In this document: positions 26,461 through 39,362 of the stretch, in pieces | Position numbering within the stretch: position 1 is the first letter of the stretch | How the letters are laid out: each line of letters begins with the position of its first letter | NCBI RefSeq assembly: GCF_028554725.1 | Contig: NC_071667.1 | Coordinates: 66,441,501-66,505,500 of the forward strand | Length of the DNA stretch: 64,000 nucleotides | Direction of reading: 5' to 3' | From: Zeugodacus cucurbitae | Taxonomy: Eukaryota; Arthropoda; Insecta; Diptera; Tephritidae | Position numbers and translations under genes: made by a program | Notes under the pieces: generated by a model | The model's input: only the letters and a program-made list of their open reading frames with translations | Database searches by the model: none | What the model was told of the DNA's origin: nothing

Positions 26461-27668
26461 CGCTAATTTCAGCAGTAGTTTAAGCCGAGAAAAAAAACAC
26501 GAAAATGCTAACGAACAGCAGGTATTAACTTACAAAACGCGTTAAATTTTAAGTTTTAGTTTATTTATAGTGCAAAACCGGTTGGACGAGCGTCGGCCTG
26601 CCTTGTAAGTGGACAGTTAGTTAGATTGTAGCCACATGTGACTCACACACGAGCATACACAAACCGGCGCATCTACTTTGCCAAAGATTACGGCTTTTGA
26701 TTTACACCTTAGAAGCGGGCAGAGCTTTAATGTGAATGCGAAAAAAGTTTTGTCACACATTTTTTTGCTCTGCAAAAATGCTGCTGGCACCACGACCCAC
26801 ACACGTGTCGACCTCTCTGGCTTGCTACCTACTAATTAACCTTTTGTAATGCACGGGTTCGTTGTTTGTTGCTGTGATTATCTGACCAGCTAGTGCAGAA
26901 ATGGAGAAGTGGTGAAAAATATGACCGCAACAGCGAGCGAATTGTTCCCAAACAGAAATTAGTTAATAATAAGGGAGATATAACATGAAAACTTTACTAT
27001 TTCTAGTAGAAATGATGTTTCTATCTCCTCTACAGGGATGAAAGGATGAGGTTGATCAACATCATTGATAGTCATATACGACCTAGTATTTTGAATCGAC
27101 TTAAAAGCTTTTGAATCTAACCTTAAATCTAAAACCCTCCTTTTGGTCCCTTCCTCAGACTCATAGCTCAAATTAAAAACCCTTCTAGTTCGTAGAAACA
27201 TATGAATAGCACCAGTTATACGCTGTATATCAGTTCTAAAACCTTATAAAGCAATTATTTTCATTATGCGTTGAAGCTTTGTCAAAATGTCGTACACCTT
27301 GAAGCATCAATCATTTCGGATTTTCTTGTGAAAAAGCTCAAGCCTAATATCATTTGTTACGGATTTCGTCTAAGTAGCAATTAAAAAATCAGCTAACTTG
27401 GTAACTGTGTGTGTCTCTACATAGATTTGTTGATATTTAGATAGAATAACAAAAACTAATATTCTAAGAAAAATAATTAACGCCCGACTATGCAACGCAG
27501 GATTAGTTGAGTTAATGATGGGTGACTGTCTTCTTTGAAGACAAATCATTACATATTATTACGATTGTGGATATGGCAATTTTAATATATATGTGCATAT
27601 ATATGAGTGTACAATAATGACTTATGTCAGATGTATTTAATAGACAAATACTTACATATATGTCTAAA
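26461..27668. other. Noncoding DNA; one unexplained minus-strand frame
   Basis: The minus-strand frame at 26959-27201 (80 residues, with a charged stretch SYESEEGTKRRVLDLRLDS) has a less biased composition than most frames here, but matches no family I recognise and has no visible splice context. It may be a relic of a mobile element or chance. Confidence 0.35.
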
Positions 27669-27670
27669 TA

Positions 27671-28157
27671 GGGTGGAACCAAAATTATTTTTGTTTTCAA
27701 ATGATGTTAAATTACTAGAAAACAGAGAAAAAATAATGATTACGGAAGTCCATAAGCTCAGATTGTTAAAATTGCATCAGCTATTTATATGATTTGAAAA
27801 ATTTGACATTACTGCACACTGAACTTGTCAATGTCAGTTTGACAGTTGACGTTTTACATTTTCTTCCGAATAGCTTCCTTCAAAACCTAAGGCATACTGG
27901 TTTGCTTATGATAACCTTTTTTCAAGATATTCTTAACGAAAAAAGTATATTGGAAAGCTTTGGAAATGAGCTAGGATATGACTATTGTTCAAAAATGTCG
28001 CGCACTGCACCCAATGAGTCAGTGTTTTCTGGTATGAGTCATGAACGTTGCTGCAGTTTGACACTTCGACTGAAGCCATTGTAATACTTTCACCAAAAGT
28101 TTGGGAGCCGGATTTTTTTATCATTATTCTGAATATTAAAACTATAAGACCACCCTG
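27671..28157. mobile_element. Putative TA-flanked MITE, about 490 bp
   Basis: The right end is GACCACCCTG followed by TA (28158-28159). The left end is TA (27669-27670) followed by GGGTGGAACC, which pairs with the right end if two terminal bases (CA) are lost. CAGGGTGG with a TA duplication is common in Tc1/mariner-derived elements. The interior carries an open frame (27794-28084) without transposase motifs. The terminal match is short, so confidence is moderate. Confidence 0.5.
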
Positions 28158-28483
28158 TAAAGCACATATAATTAAAAACTTGAAGTGTTTTATATAAAAA
28201 GTAGTACAACCTCATTCCTACATACATCGTATAATGTACTAATTTCATAATTAAATGATAATTTCTGTAATTAAAAAAAATTGTATGTATCTACATGAAT
28301 ATGAAATACTATTTTTCGGTCAAGAAAGCTGTGGTCAATTTATTAAGTATTAACGCGCCATTTCATTTCCGACAAAATTTCTCAAGAAAAGGCATATACG
28401 CAGCCGCAAATAAATATTTTAAACAGTAAACAGTGATTAGTGAGTAAGTAGCTGTGAACTAACAGCTGATTTAGCGCCGAGAA

Positions 28484-28494
28484 ATGGCACAACT
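28484..28494 (+). CDS. Candidate alternative first coding exon (weak)
   Basis: The sequence GAAATGGCACAACT is followed directly by the consensus donor GTAAGTG at 28495. The start context (GAAATGG) is good. Reading ATG-GCA-CAA-CT leaves two bases, which is exactly the phase the 57283 exon needs, and would give Met-Ala-Gln-Leu before the shared NSSEPPAM segment. With only three full codons, a phase match has about a one-in-three chance of being accidental. The 5' boundary and promoter are unknown. Confidence 0.22.
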
Positions 28495-28499
28495 GTAAG

Positions 28500-29475
28500 T
28501 GACACACTAACAAATTTTCCGCTTCACACTTTTGTTGCATACAATATAAAAAATTTATATACTTAAATAAGTAATATTGATTTTCCGACATAATCTTAAG
28601 TGGCATATTAGATTTCTGTTGCTATCTCTCCATTATATATATATATGTATTTACATTTGAACACTTAGCTGCCTGTTTGTTGTTGTTTATTTGCGGTTCA
28701 ACATATTGCATCATTACCAGACCACATAGCTACTGCCTTACTTTGTCTTACATTTACATATGTATTTACCAACGTTAAGTGGTTTGCATTCTTTCGTTTT
28801 TGCAACAGTGAATTATTTATTGTCTAAAGATTATATGTAAATCGTCATGAGATTTGCATACAAAATCGATAAGCAATCAAATAATGTGCGCTTTTTAATT
28901 ACGACTTAATTGAGTTTGTCATAAACATTTGTTATTTCGCGGGTGATAAAGTGACACCCTGTGCAGCGGACTAGCGCTGGTGTTGGCTGAAGTATTGGGT
29001 GGGTGGGCAAACTAAATCATTTGCTTACAAGTATATTAATGTTTTCTGTGACAGTTTGCCGCTGAGTTGATGTTGTTATAGAAAAACAAAAACAAAATAT
29101 TGAAAAATACCACAAAGTGAACTGAGCTTGTTGCGGGTGTCCACTGATTGAGTGTGAATGACAGTAAAGTGGTGATATAGTTACGGAAATATAAATTGAA
29201 ATTAAATTTCTGGATATAAATAATATTTAACTGAAATATTACAGCATTTTGAATTGTTCTGTGCTTAATATCAAGATTTTTGGTATTTTTTATCATTTAT
29301 TATTGAAGCTCTAGGCCAGTACAATGGAATCTTGGTCTTCATACTCAATAAAAGTTTAGACTCAACGATTTTAAATATTTTTTTCATTTCTATAGAATTT
29401 TTGATTTATTTTTTATGCCTCCAGAAATCTTTTCTGAAACATATTATTGATTTTTTGAGGTTATGTTTTAACTAT
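28500..29475. other. AT-rich noncoding DNA
   Basis: No coding or RNA feature was recognised. A short TA run lies near 28635-28647. Confidence 0.5.
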
Positions 29476-29478
29476 ATT

Positions 29479-30690
29479 TTTATACTCTCGCAACAAAAGT
29501 TGCTAAAGAGAGTATTATAGTTTTGTTCACATAACTGTTGTTTGTAACACCTAAAACTAAACGAGTTAGATATAGGGTTATATATACCAAAGTGATCAGG
29601 GTGAAGAGTGGAGTTCAAATCCAAATGCCTGTCTGTCCGTCCGTGCGTCCGTCCGTCTGTGCAAGCTGTAACTTGAGTTAAGATATCTTGATGAAACTTG
29701 GAACACATGTTCCTTGGCACCATAGGAAGGTTGCTTTCGAAAATGAGCAAAATTCGACCACTGCCACGCCCACAAAATGGCGAAAACCGAAAACACATAA
29801 AATGCCATAACTAAGCCATAAATAAAGCTATGGAAATAAAATTTGGTATGAAGGATCGCACTATGAAGGGGCATATTTGGATGTAATTTTTTTGGGGAAG
29901 TGGGCGTGGCCCCGCCCCCTACTAAGTTTTTTGTACATATCTCGCAAACCAATAGAGCTATATAAACCAAACTTTCTGCAGTCGTTTTTTTTAGCCACTT
30001 CCTAATACAGTCCAAAAATGAAAGAAATCGGATAATAACCACGCCCACCACTCATACAAAAGTTAGGTTGAAAATTACTAAAAGTGAATTAACTCACTAA
30101 CGAAAAACGTCGGAAACACTAAATTTCACATAAGAAATGGCAGATGAAAGCTGCACTCAGATTTTTTTACAAAATGGAAAATGGGCGTGGCGTCGCCCAC
30201 TTATGGGTCAAAAACCATATCTCAGGAACTGCTCGACCGATTTCAATGAAACTTGGTGTGTAATAGTTTCCTTACATCCCAATGATATGTTGTGAAAATA
30301 GGCCAAATCGCTTCACAACCACGCCTACTTCCTATATACCAGAACTTTGAAGACGATCTGAATCGTTAACTTTACAATATATAAAGTAAGCACTAGTGAA
30401 GATATCGATGCAGAACTTTGCATTAATACTATGTTAATAGTGTGGCAGCCCCATTCTAAAAATCGTCGAAATCGGATCATAGGTTTTTAAGGCCCCATAT
30501 ATCGAATACGAGGACCTCGGTGCTTCTAACCCAATATTAGGGTTTCCAACTTTCAGTGGACTTTATACAATATATATGACGAATATGTGGGTCAAATTGT
30601 GTATTATATAATATTAATTAAGTTAAATAAATAAATTGCGAGAGTATAAAATGTTCGGTTACACCCGAACTTAGCTCTTCCTTACTTGTT
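29479..30690. mobile_element. Helentron/DINE-1-like element, complete (family H1)
   Basis: The start forms a stem-loop, ATACTCTCGCAAC to GAGAGTAT (29482-29515). The same TATACTCTCGCAA recurs inverted near the end as TTGCGAGAGTATA (30635-30648). After that comes a hairpin GTTCGG-TTACAC-CCGAAC (30653-30670) and the terminus CTTCCTTACTTGTTTT. The body holds a CCGT/CTGT microsatellite core (29628-29660) and repeated CCACGCCCAC / GGGCGTGGC blocks. Subterminal inverted repeats, a microsatellite core and a 3' hairpin are the organisation of non-autonomous Helentrons. No Rep/helicase is encoded. The open frame at 29596-30051 is incidental. Confidence 0.78.
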
Positions 30691-30691
30691 T

Positions 30692-33530
30692 TTTTTTTTT
30701 TTAATTTTAATGAGTAATTATTAATATTTTGCCTAGATTATTGAGATGTATTTCACCCAAACCCTATTTGAGCACATTTTTTCATGAAGTCTTCATCGAA
30801 CTAGTGCCCAAACTAAAACCTCAACACATGAAACACCACAACAAAACAATGTAAAATAGCGCAGATGTTGTAATAACAGTAAAAACTTGTGCTTCTGCAA
30901 AAGCACATAGCAACAAAAAAACTAAGTATGAAAAGCAAAATCGCAAGAAAATACAAAACCAAAGCAATGATAAGCCAAGAAAAGAGAGAAAAACCAATGG
31001 AAAATTTTGAAAAATAAATAAATAAATTAAAATTAAGCAACCGCTGAAGTGCGAACTAAAAAGTTGCAAAGTGAATATTTGCAAACACACACACGAGTGT
31101 TGTTATCGCTATGTGTTAGTGGGCATTAATTATTTGTTTAGCAAGAGCAACTAAGTATTTGCGGCAGAATACACAAACAATAACAGAAATTGCAAGAATG
31201 TGTGGTAAATACAAGAAAACCATAAGAAAATTACCAACCAAACAAATTAGACACAGTGGTGCGAAAAGCAATAGTAGCAAGTAAAAAATATTGCTTAGAA
31301 AAAAACAAAAAAAAAACGAAGAAAAATCGCAGAAAAGCCAAACCAAAAACATGCAACAGCTGGCTGATTTCAGTTGTTGTTGTTGTTATTGCTGGTGGTG
31401 GCCAGTGGCAATTGCTGATTAGTAGTTGGGCGAGTGACTGCGTGGCTGAGTGGCCCACAAAACCGGCCGGTACGTTCATGAAATTATGTCATCGCGCAAC
31501 GACGCCGCACAAATAAAGTAAACGCAATGTAGAAATATGGGCGCAAAAAGAAAACAGTCAAAGAAATTACAAAAATACAAATAAAAAGCAAGAAATGAAG
31601 AAATGCGGCAGCTGAGAGCAGAAAGCACAACTCAATGCAGAGAGCAGCAGTTGATGTTGCAAGTCGTTGCATTGTTTTTGCAAACAAACACACACACAGC
31701 TATATAACGGTGGTTTTGCGCTATTTTTCAACATACTTCACCTCCTCTCTTGCTTGTTTACGCGCTTGTAATCAGCGTAGACGTAATCAGCGGAAAAACC
31801 TGGTTGCAAGCTCGACTGGCTGCCCACCAATCGTGGTGTGTGTGTGTGTGTGCGCGCTAATGTTGCATGCAAAACCGCTTCGCTGCGCCTTGCAATTCGC
31901 ACATTTATTGTCGATTGTCACAGTTTCACAGCGCACAATGTAATGATTACCGCAGCGGCGCAGTGATGACGCAGGCATCGATAGCGAAAGTGAAAAATTT
32001 ATGTCTCTACTTTAGTATGTATGTATGTGTGTGGAAATAGAAGTGGCGGCAAAATGAAGCTATCAAAGGAAATTGGTGCCAAATTGAATTTTCTTATTAT
32101 ATATGCTCATTCTTACTACATATAAGTCTTAAGTATATATAATATATATTAGTAATTAAAGCTATTTCCCTTCTCAATTACACATTTGGTGCGGTAAATA
32201 TATAAAAAATAAAAAACATATGAATATGTTAAAATAAAATTATATATTTCTATGTATGTATATAGAACACACTTATGTGCCTCTTCCTGCACTTGTCACG
32301 TCGTCCACTGGCACACGCGTCGCGCTTTTGCGGCTTCATCGCCGTGTCAGTCGCACTTGTGACGTTCTTCCCTCGCCATTTGTCACACAAGCTTTAATAC
32401 ATTTCATTTGTAGTGGTGTTGATGGCTGTCATTTTATTTCAGCATTTGCTCTGCCATTATTTCGTAGCGTTCAAATTATGCACGCAACGCACACACCAGC
32501 TTTGTTCAATTGAATTCGAATTCGTCAAAGCTTTGTTCTCTGGGTGCGTAGAGTGCTACTTCTCTGCTTTGAGTGTTTTTATGTTCTTATGTTGAAATTT
32601 GCGATAATTCAATTTAGTTGAAATTAGCGGAAAATATATTTTTTAGTATTTTTTTTTTACTATTTCTTAGAACAAATGAGTCATATCGCCGTTGAAGTTG
32701 ATATTTGTTATGTTGTCAGCTGATATTTGTTAATTTATAAAAATCAAATTTTCTAATTTGGTGAAATTCCTCACATAATAGTATAATAATAATAACAGTA
32801 GAGACTAATTTTTCTGAATCACGACACCAAAATATATTAAAGTATTCATGTAAGTTTATGATTTGTTAACTTATGACGTCAAACTCGGTCGCGTCAGTAT
32901 CATTTCTGATATCATACCCTAAGTATGCATACCTAAAAATGAGTTGTGCAGTCATTATTAACCAATTAACGCTGCAATATTTCATCCAAATTATCTGTTG
33001 TCAAAAATTTTCAAAACAACTGTCACCAAAAGGGTGAGTCAACTAATAACGGTAGTAAAATTGTGTAAATACCTTCAATGAGAGGTCACCAAAACTCCCA
33101 CAACTGTTTTTTTAATAACTACTTATTAATAATTTAAAATACTTTTAATGTGTTAGCTGTAAATTATTGCGGAAAAATAGCTGTCGATGCAGTGAAATCA
33201 CAAATGATAATGATTTTGCGCGCAAAAGTGAACTTAATCGGTTGCCACCTATTTTAAGTGACATATTTATTTTTATTGTATTTAATTTAAAACTCATTTA
33301 AGTATTTTTGACAAAAAAGCTGATGAGTAACGGTGCTAACATTTATTTCATAACAAACTGACGTTAGTAAATGAGCTAAATATATAAATAAGAAAAAAGT
33401 GACGCATGCGATTTTGACATTTATTAGTGAGATTTATTTTAGAGGTAGAAAGCAAATAAAAAATTTTTAGTAAGGAAATTTCTAAAATTAGATATTTGTA
33501 AAGCTAAATAGTTGCTAATTAGTGAGTACA
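30692..33530. other. Noncoding DNA with a GC-richer block at 31350-32550
   Basis: The block 31350-32550 has more GC, CpG and CAACA-type words than the sequence around it and includes a (GT)n run at 31836-31853. Several overlapping open frames on both strands lack any domain, which fits a regulatory element better than coding DNA. I see no exon with a matching splice pair. Confidence 0.45.
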
Positions 33531-33735
33531 AATGGCGCTAAGCGGACGAAATATATTTTAAATATTTTTTTTTTAATTTAAAAATTTTCTTTATTTAAAA
33601 ATATTTTAGTCACCACAAATATAATTAATGGCGCTAAGCTGACGAAATATATTTTCAATATTTGTTAATAATTTTTTTTTTTAATTTTAAAATTTTCTCT
33701 ATTGAAATATACTTTAGTCTCAACAAATTTAATGA
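33531..33735. repeat. Tandem duplication of about 96 bp
   Basis: AATGGCGCTAAGCGGACGAA at 33531 and AATGGCGCTAAGCTGACGAA at 33627 begin two copies. Each continues with an AATATATTTT block, poly-T, AAAATTTTCT and a TTTAGTC-CAACAAAT-like end. The two copies are clearly diverged. Confidence 0.8.
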
Positions 33736-33739
33736 CTAC

Positions 33740-35105
33740 CATCACCATCATTAGACCGCCTAAAAATGCAATTTTAACTGCCAGTAGCCACTTCAAGCTT
33801 CAAGCAAAAGCCCAGTAGCTACACTCGCCCACATCAAAAGTAATGACAGCCAACAGCATAATTAAAGTCATGGATATACTGATGAAGTAAAAAAGAGAAT
33901 TACTCAATACTAAAAAAAACAAAAACAATACTCTAGACATGCAAAAATATATGTAAATATAAGCGCTCTTGAACACAACAACAAAAATGTGAAGACAATT
34001 GTTGAATGTGAGTATTAAACGATAAAAATGGGCAAAGCTTATATCCGGTACAAAATTTTAGACTTCTACTAAAGGATCGTAGTCAAGAACATTTAGAGAA
34101 TTCAGGAAAACTAAAGGTTTGAGGCTTAAACTTAAGGCTTAAGGCCCAAACTTTACTGAGTTGAAAAATCTTAAGCAAACAAAAGACTTAAGACACAAAC
34201 TTGCCTTCCAAACCTCGAGAACTCATGAAAACTAAAGACTTAAGCTACAAACCTGAATTGCAGCCTGTACAAAATTAATAATCTTAAATTTACTTGCCTT
34301 TTTATTTCGCTATTTTTAGTTAGCGAGTTAATTTAATCACTTCAGCTGTTGCTGCGTGCCTTTTTTTCGAGCAAACTTTATTATTTTGAGCGCTCAAGCA
34401 TTATTGTTTTAGTACTCAGTACTTATGCGCCTGTCACCGCCAGCTGGGTTTGCTTGCTTATCTCAAGGCTGACCACTTTGTAAGCAGCTCGAAATGCACA
34501 TCGTCCGTCGATTACTTTATAACACACATGGACACACTCACAGATACATACCAACGCTTGTGTACATATTAAGCAAGTTGGTGCTGTCTGCTGCCTTAAA
34601 TTGCTCGGCCCATCTTCACTTCGTTTACCATTAAGTACTTCGGTATACAATACGTATGCAGTATTTCGATTTTGTTCCCTTCGAAATTTTCAGCGTGTTT
34701 TGTTCGAAATGTTCCTCTTTGCGTTTTATATGCTTGTAATGGCTTTGTGCTTTGTTTGTGCGTTTTTAGTGCAAAATTTCATCATTGACCACTTATATGG
34801 CGGCAGTATTTATGTTTTTGTGTGCGGCTCATTGTTTGGCGGTATTTCCCAGCCACCATTTTGGTAATGCTTAACGGTTATGCGAAATTTTTATATTGTG
34901 GGTTTATTCGCATGGTCACCGAGTGCGCTTAATTGGTGTGTTGCGGGTTTTGAACAGAACATTGAATGTGTTTCTTATGAATTTTCGCAATATTTTAAGT
35001 TTGCATGTCAGTATATATTTATATTTTATTATTGTGAAGTTTTTGCATTTAGACTATTATTATTAAAATGAGGAAATTTTTGTTAGGAAAAACTGGTCAG
35101 TGAAG
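33740..35105. other. Noncoding DNA with CTAAAGACTTAAG repeats at 34070-34270
   Basis: Blocks of AAAACTAAAGGTTTGAGGCT, AAAGACTTAAGACACAAACT and AAAACTAAAGACTTAAGCTA occur within 200 bases. A close relative, AAAACTAAAGACTTAAGCAA, is found again at about 57101, just before the coding exon. The open frame at 34601-34867 is hydrophobic but shows no family resemblance. Confidence 0.45.
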
Positions 35106-35480
35106 TGTGTCCAAAAATTAAATTTATTATTAGTTTTTTTAATAAACCTCTTTTCAATTATAATACAGTCACACAAAAAAAAATTGTCATGACCTGGGGC
35201 TCTTACTATGTGTAACAGATGTTTTTGGGGTCATTGAATCCGAATACGAGGTCCATTTAACCCCATCTGATTTTTCAGGGTTTTGAGATACACCCAGAAA
35301 ACCAATATGGCGGACAGTGACTTTTAAAATTCTTCGGATTCTCTTGAAACTCGTTATTGGAGGGTTTTCAGGATCGCTGATTACAAAATCGGTGTCGGGT
35401 TTTCAATATGGCGGACGTTTTTTTGAAAAATCTAAAGTATTTTCAGTTTTGGAATTAACAGAAATAAAAATTAAGGATTG
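35106..35480. repeat. Unclassified repeat-like segment with AATATGGCGGAC blocks
   Basis: The words CCAATATGGCGGACAGTG and TCAATATGGCGGACGTTT, each preceded by a related GAATCCGAATACGAGGTCC or GCTGATTACAAAATCGGTGT block, suggest an internally repetitive sequence. Composition differs from the AT-rich flanks. I cannot name a family and saw no terminal repeats. Confidence 0.4.
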
Positions 35481-35484
35481 AAAT

Positions 35485-38400
35485 AACTCACACATATCAA
35501 TTGATCAACTTCTAACATTACTAAACTCTCAAATTAAGATTTTTCTTCATCTCGGCTTTCTTAGAGGAGCTTATAATAGAAACGAATACTTCTTAGATGA
35601 ACTAGATGTACCAGTCAAGGCATCTTTGGATCCTTAAATTTATTTTTCACTCAAAATATAAATAATTTTATTTGAAAGCAGCTTAACCGGTAAGCTTCAA
35701 CTTGTTGTTCTTGTAGTGGAAGAAACAATACACAAATATTTCTAAGGACTGCTGCTGATCTGTCGATTTGATAGTCCTTCTCTGGATAAAAATTCGGTTT
35801 CATTCCGGCTATCTAGAACTGATTGTCAAGCTATTACTTTCTTCGCTATCCCTCAACATTAATACAGGATATGAAACAGTAATATCTTCTACTATAATAA
35901 TTTCAAAAATAAAACAGAGTTACCACTTAACATTTGCAGAAAAACATTTGTTTTTTATGGGACCTTAAAGACTACAACATAAAGCCTCTGAGAACATCTT
36001 AAAAATCTTAAAATCTCCAACCTTAGCAAGAGCACTAACCCCCGTGTGACTAAAAAATAATTTATTTAGGATAAAAAATGCAATTTCCGCCTAAAGGTAT
36101 GCTAATAAATATGAAATAATTTTTTAAAAGTTTTTAGGATTGTAATTAAAGTAAAAATTCATAAAAGTACTTTTTATGAAGTCATAAGGAACTAAAGGGG
36201 AATTACATATATCAAAATAAAATTCTCTTCCAAGACAAAAATAATACATTTTTATTAATTACAAAATAAAATATGAAAAAAAAAATATTATTTCTTAAAC
36301 ATTATTTCTTTTTTAATAATTTTTAACTGCTTTAAAAACCACTTCTAAAGTGTTTTGTGAAATAACTATTAACAAGATACATTATTAAAATATATAAAAT
36401 TAAATAATTTATTACAAATTAATATTTATAACTTAAACAATGTATTTGCAGAAACGAAACTAATTATTAATATAAACAGCAAACAAGTATGCCATTCTTG
36501 TTATAGTGAGCACTGTCACATAATTTACTTTACGCTCTTCAAATATATTGAATTAATTTTGTGAGTTCATCAGATATTTATATAAAGCTTGAATGGAAAT
36601 CACAAAAATCCTAAAAATAAACGGAAGTTGCATAAAATCACTATAGTATATCTATATTGTCACATTAATGGCGGCACTAGTCACGCAGTTAGGTAATCCT
36701 TCGGTTATGCCTTGCAATTTGTCTAGTAAATTCTATTTCTTTTTTAATTATTTGCATGTACTCATATTAAAATATATGTATATGCTTTTATTATGCAAAT
36801 GAAAACGCAAAAAACCACGTTAGTACGTCAAACGTAAACAACACTGCACACACAGTGCAAAAGAACACGTTTTTAACTGGAATTTGTAAACAAAACCAAA
36901 TTGCAAGAGGTGTCAAAAAGCAACACTTGCTGATTTGACATAGCCACGAGCGTAGTAGCACAAACCAAAAAACATATATATGTATGTGTATACAGTTCGA
37001 ACTAGTAAAGCGCGCGATCTTAATGAATCAGCGGTGATTAAGCAGAATGCAATTTTCCAAAGACAATTACTCCTGAAATGCAATAAATATACGCTGTAAG
37101 CGGCCATTTTTATGCAAGCCACATTATAGATAAATTGCGTAAAGAACACACACATGAATAAGTGCAACACGCACGCAGCAGGCAATTTAGCCATTGAGAG
37201 TGCAATCGAAAAGTTCTAGAAGACGACATGCGATGCAATCTCTTGAATATAAAAATCATAAAATTGCATTAAAAGTAGTTTGTATTTGAGTCTGTCAATA
37301 ATTTGAATCATTTCAGTGGAGCAGAGGAAATGCAGTTGTATCAATATACATAGACATGTGAGTAATTAAGCTGTAATCGAGTAGCTGTCGCTGCTGTTGG
37401 ACACTATTAAAAGACTCTGGCCTCTGGCCTGTCTTATTCCAGCTTTTTCTGCGGCAATTTACTAAACGCGCGCTGAGCGATGCTAGTTGTTACCACTAGT
37501 TGATATGTATGCGTCTAGTTAAACCGGTTAAATTGATAGCATTGCAAAATTGTAAAATATTCCATTCGCATATTGCAATTAAGTAAAGGAATCTCAGGCG
37601 ATGGAAATATATTGTAATAATGCAATTAATGGCGATTGGTTGGGTTTCTAGGTGAACAGGGACATATAGCATAAGTGCAATCTGTAGAATTTAATCATAT
37701 GAAAAAAATAAAATAAAAAAATAGAAAACATTTGTTTGGGATATCTTTTTACTAACTGTTATTTATTCAAAGTTTTTTTAATTAATTTAATGTTTTTCTT
37801 TTTTAAATTTCCCTTAAATAAGGAGACTAATTTTTTTTTTGCATATTTGAACTTAAAAGCGACAATTTTTTAACTGAAACACATTTTTGATTTTTTTTTT
37901 TCGGATTTTTTTTAATAAAAATAAATATTTTCATATAAATATTTTTTATTTTTTTTTATTTTTTATAAATTTAGTTTCAAGTTTTGTTATACAAATTCCG
38001 CAGCTTTAATACAAAATAAGACTCAAAAAGATATTCTTAATTACTCTACTACCCAACATCTCTTCTCTTCGTCATTCAATTTATTTGCCTTTGATATTCG
38101 TATCATCACAAGATGGAGGTTAAATTTTTGCACACACTGTAGTATATGTACGCATCACTGTCAAGTCTCACAATTCGCTACAGATTCGGAAATTCATGAA
38201 TGAGCAATGCAATTCTAAATTTGTTCAAGGGTGTAGATCAAAAAACTCAAAATCAGTTGGTGGCAGCTTGTTTAAGTTGCTGTCTGTCAGCTTTCATGAA
38301 TAATAAGAAGACGGAAGTATCTCAACGAGCTTTGCACAGCATAAATTGAAAAGTCTGTTTTTCCATAGGAAGTTTCAGCGACACCTTGAATGAACAGGTC

Positions 38401-39360
38401 CTGCTTAAATTATCTTTAAATAAATACTCAATTAATGTGCGAAAATATGAAAGGGCACAGGAAACTCGTTGCATTCAGAGGTTTTTATATGGTGACTAGA
38501 CGGAAGTCAAGTCTTTCGTAATATGCGAATGTAATATTTTGTAATTGGTGAATTTGTATGGTTAAAGGGTATTCTATAAATGTTAATTATACAGAATAAA
38601 ATATTTTTCTGTCTTACTTGAAGAAGTTATTGGAAAACTTCTGTTAAAATAATTATTAATATTGTATTCCATAAAGTTCAATTACTTCTTCACAACAATT
38701 TGATCAGTTATGCTCTATCAGCCATCAGTAATGAATATATATAAGTATGTGAGTACTAGCAAAAGAAACCCAATGCAATAGAAAGTTTTGTAAAAACTGC
38801 TGACAAGGCCATAACTTCTGTAACCGACTTACTTTCAACACCTGATCGTCTTTGTTATTGCCACTTGCTTCAGAACTTCAAATGCATATAGTCAAATTTA
38901 ATATCAACTTTCGAGGCATACGATCGGTTTTTGTTAAGCATTGCAATTCAAGCGAGTTTCTGTTGAAACCGCTGTCTGAATGTGGTTTAATTTGAAGTAT
39001 TTTATATGAATGTGAATGGCCTCAAATAACCTATTATATTTTTGGGTAATTTGAACTCTTGAGTATAGCTGTTTAGTTTTTATTAAAACGATATAATTTT
39101 TGGATTCAATTGTAAGTCAAAGACCTATGGTTTTACTAATTGCCTACAATTAGGATTGTAATTTTATTAAAAAAATAGCCTACATTTAGGATGACTATTC
39201 TATAAAGAAGAAGTAGTGTACTTTCAGGGTGATTTCACAATAAATGAGTATTTCAACCAGGAAGGTTCTCCAAAAACTATTCCACATGATTTCTAATTGA
39301 CTGATGAACCAGTGAACCATTGAAAACCCTTTAATATAAGAACACAAATCATTATAATTA
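35485..39360. other. AT-rich noncoding DNA
   Basis: Long A/T tracts (36240-36480, 37680-37980). No open frame has recognisable coding content. A possible small exon-like segment, acceptor TTTCAG at about 37315 and donor CAT/GTGAGT at about 37358, contains an in-frame stop and no homology. Confidence 0.5.
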
Positions 39361-39362
39361 TA

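Noticed and set aside
26505..26521. ATG-CTA-ACG-AAC-AGC-AG before GTATTA, also in phase with the 57283 exon
   Set aside because: The donor GTATTA is weak, and a phase match alone has a one-in-three chance.
29596..30051. 151-residue minus-strand frame
   Set aside because: It lies wholly inside a noncoding Helentron-like element; the sequence is hydrophobic and microsatellite-derived.
34601..34867. Hydrophobic 88-residue frame resembling a membrane protein
   Set aside because: No family resemblance, no splice or start context, overlapped by an equally long frame on the other strand; T-rich DNA gives hydrophobic frames by chance.
37315..37358. Possible 43-base internal exon (TTTCAG ... CAT/GTGAGT)
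   Set aside because: The ATG frame inside meets TAG before the donor, and no homology is visible; short acceptor-donor pairs are common by chance.
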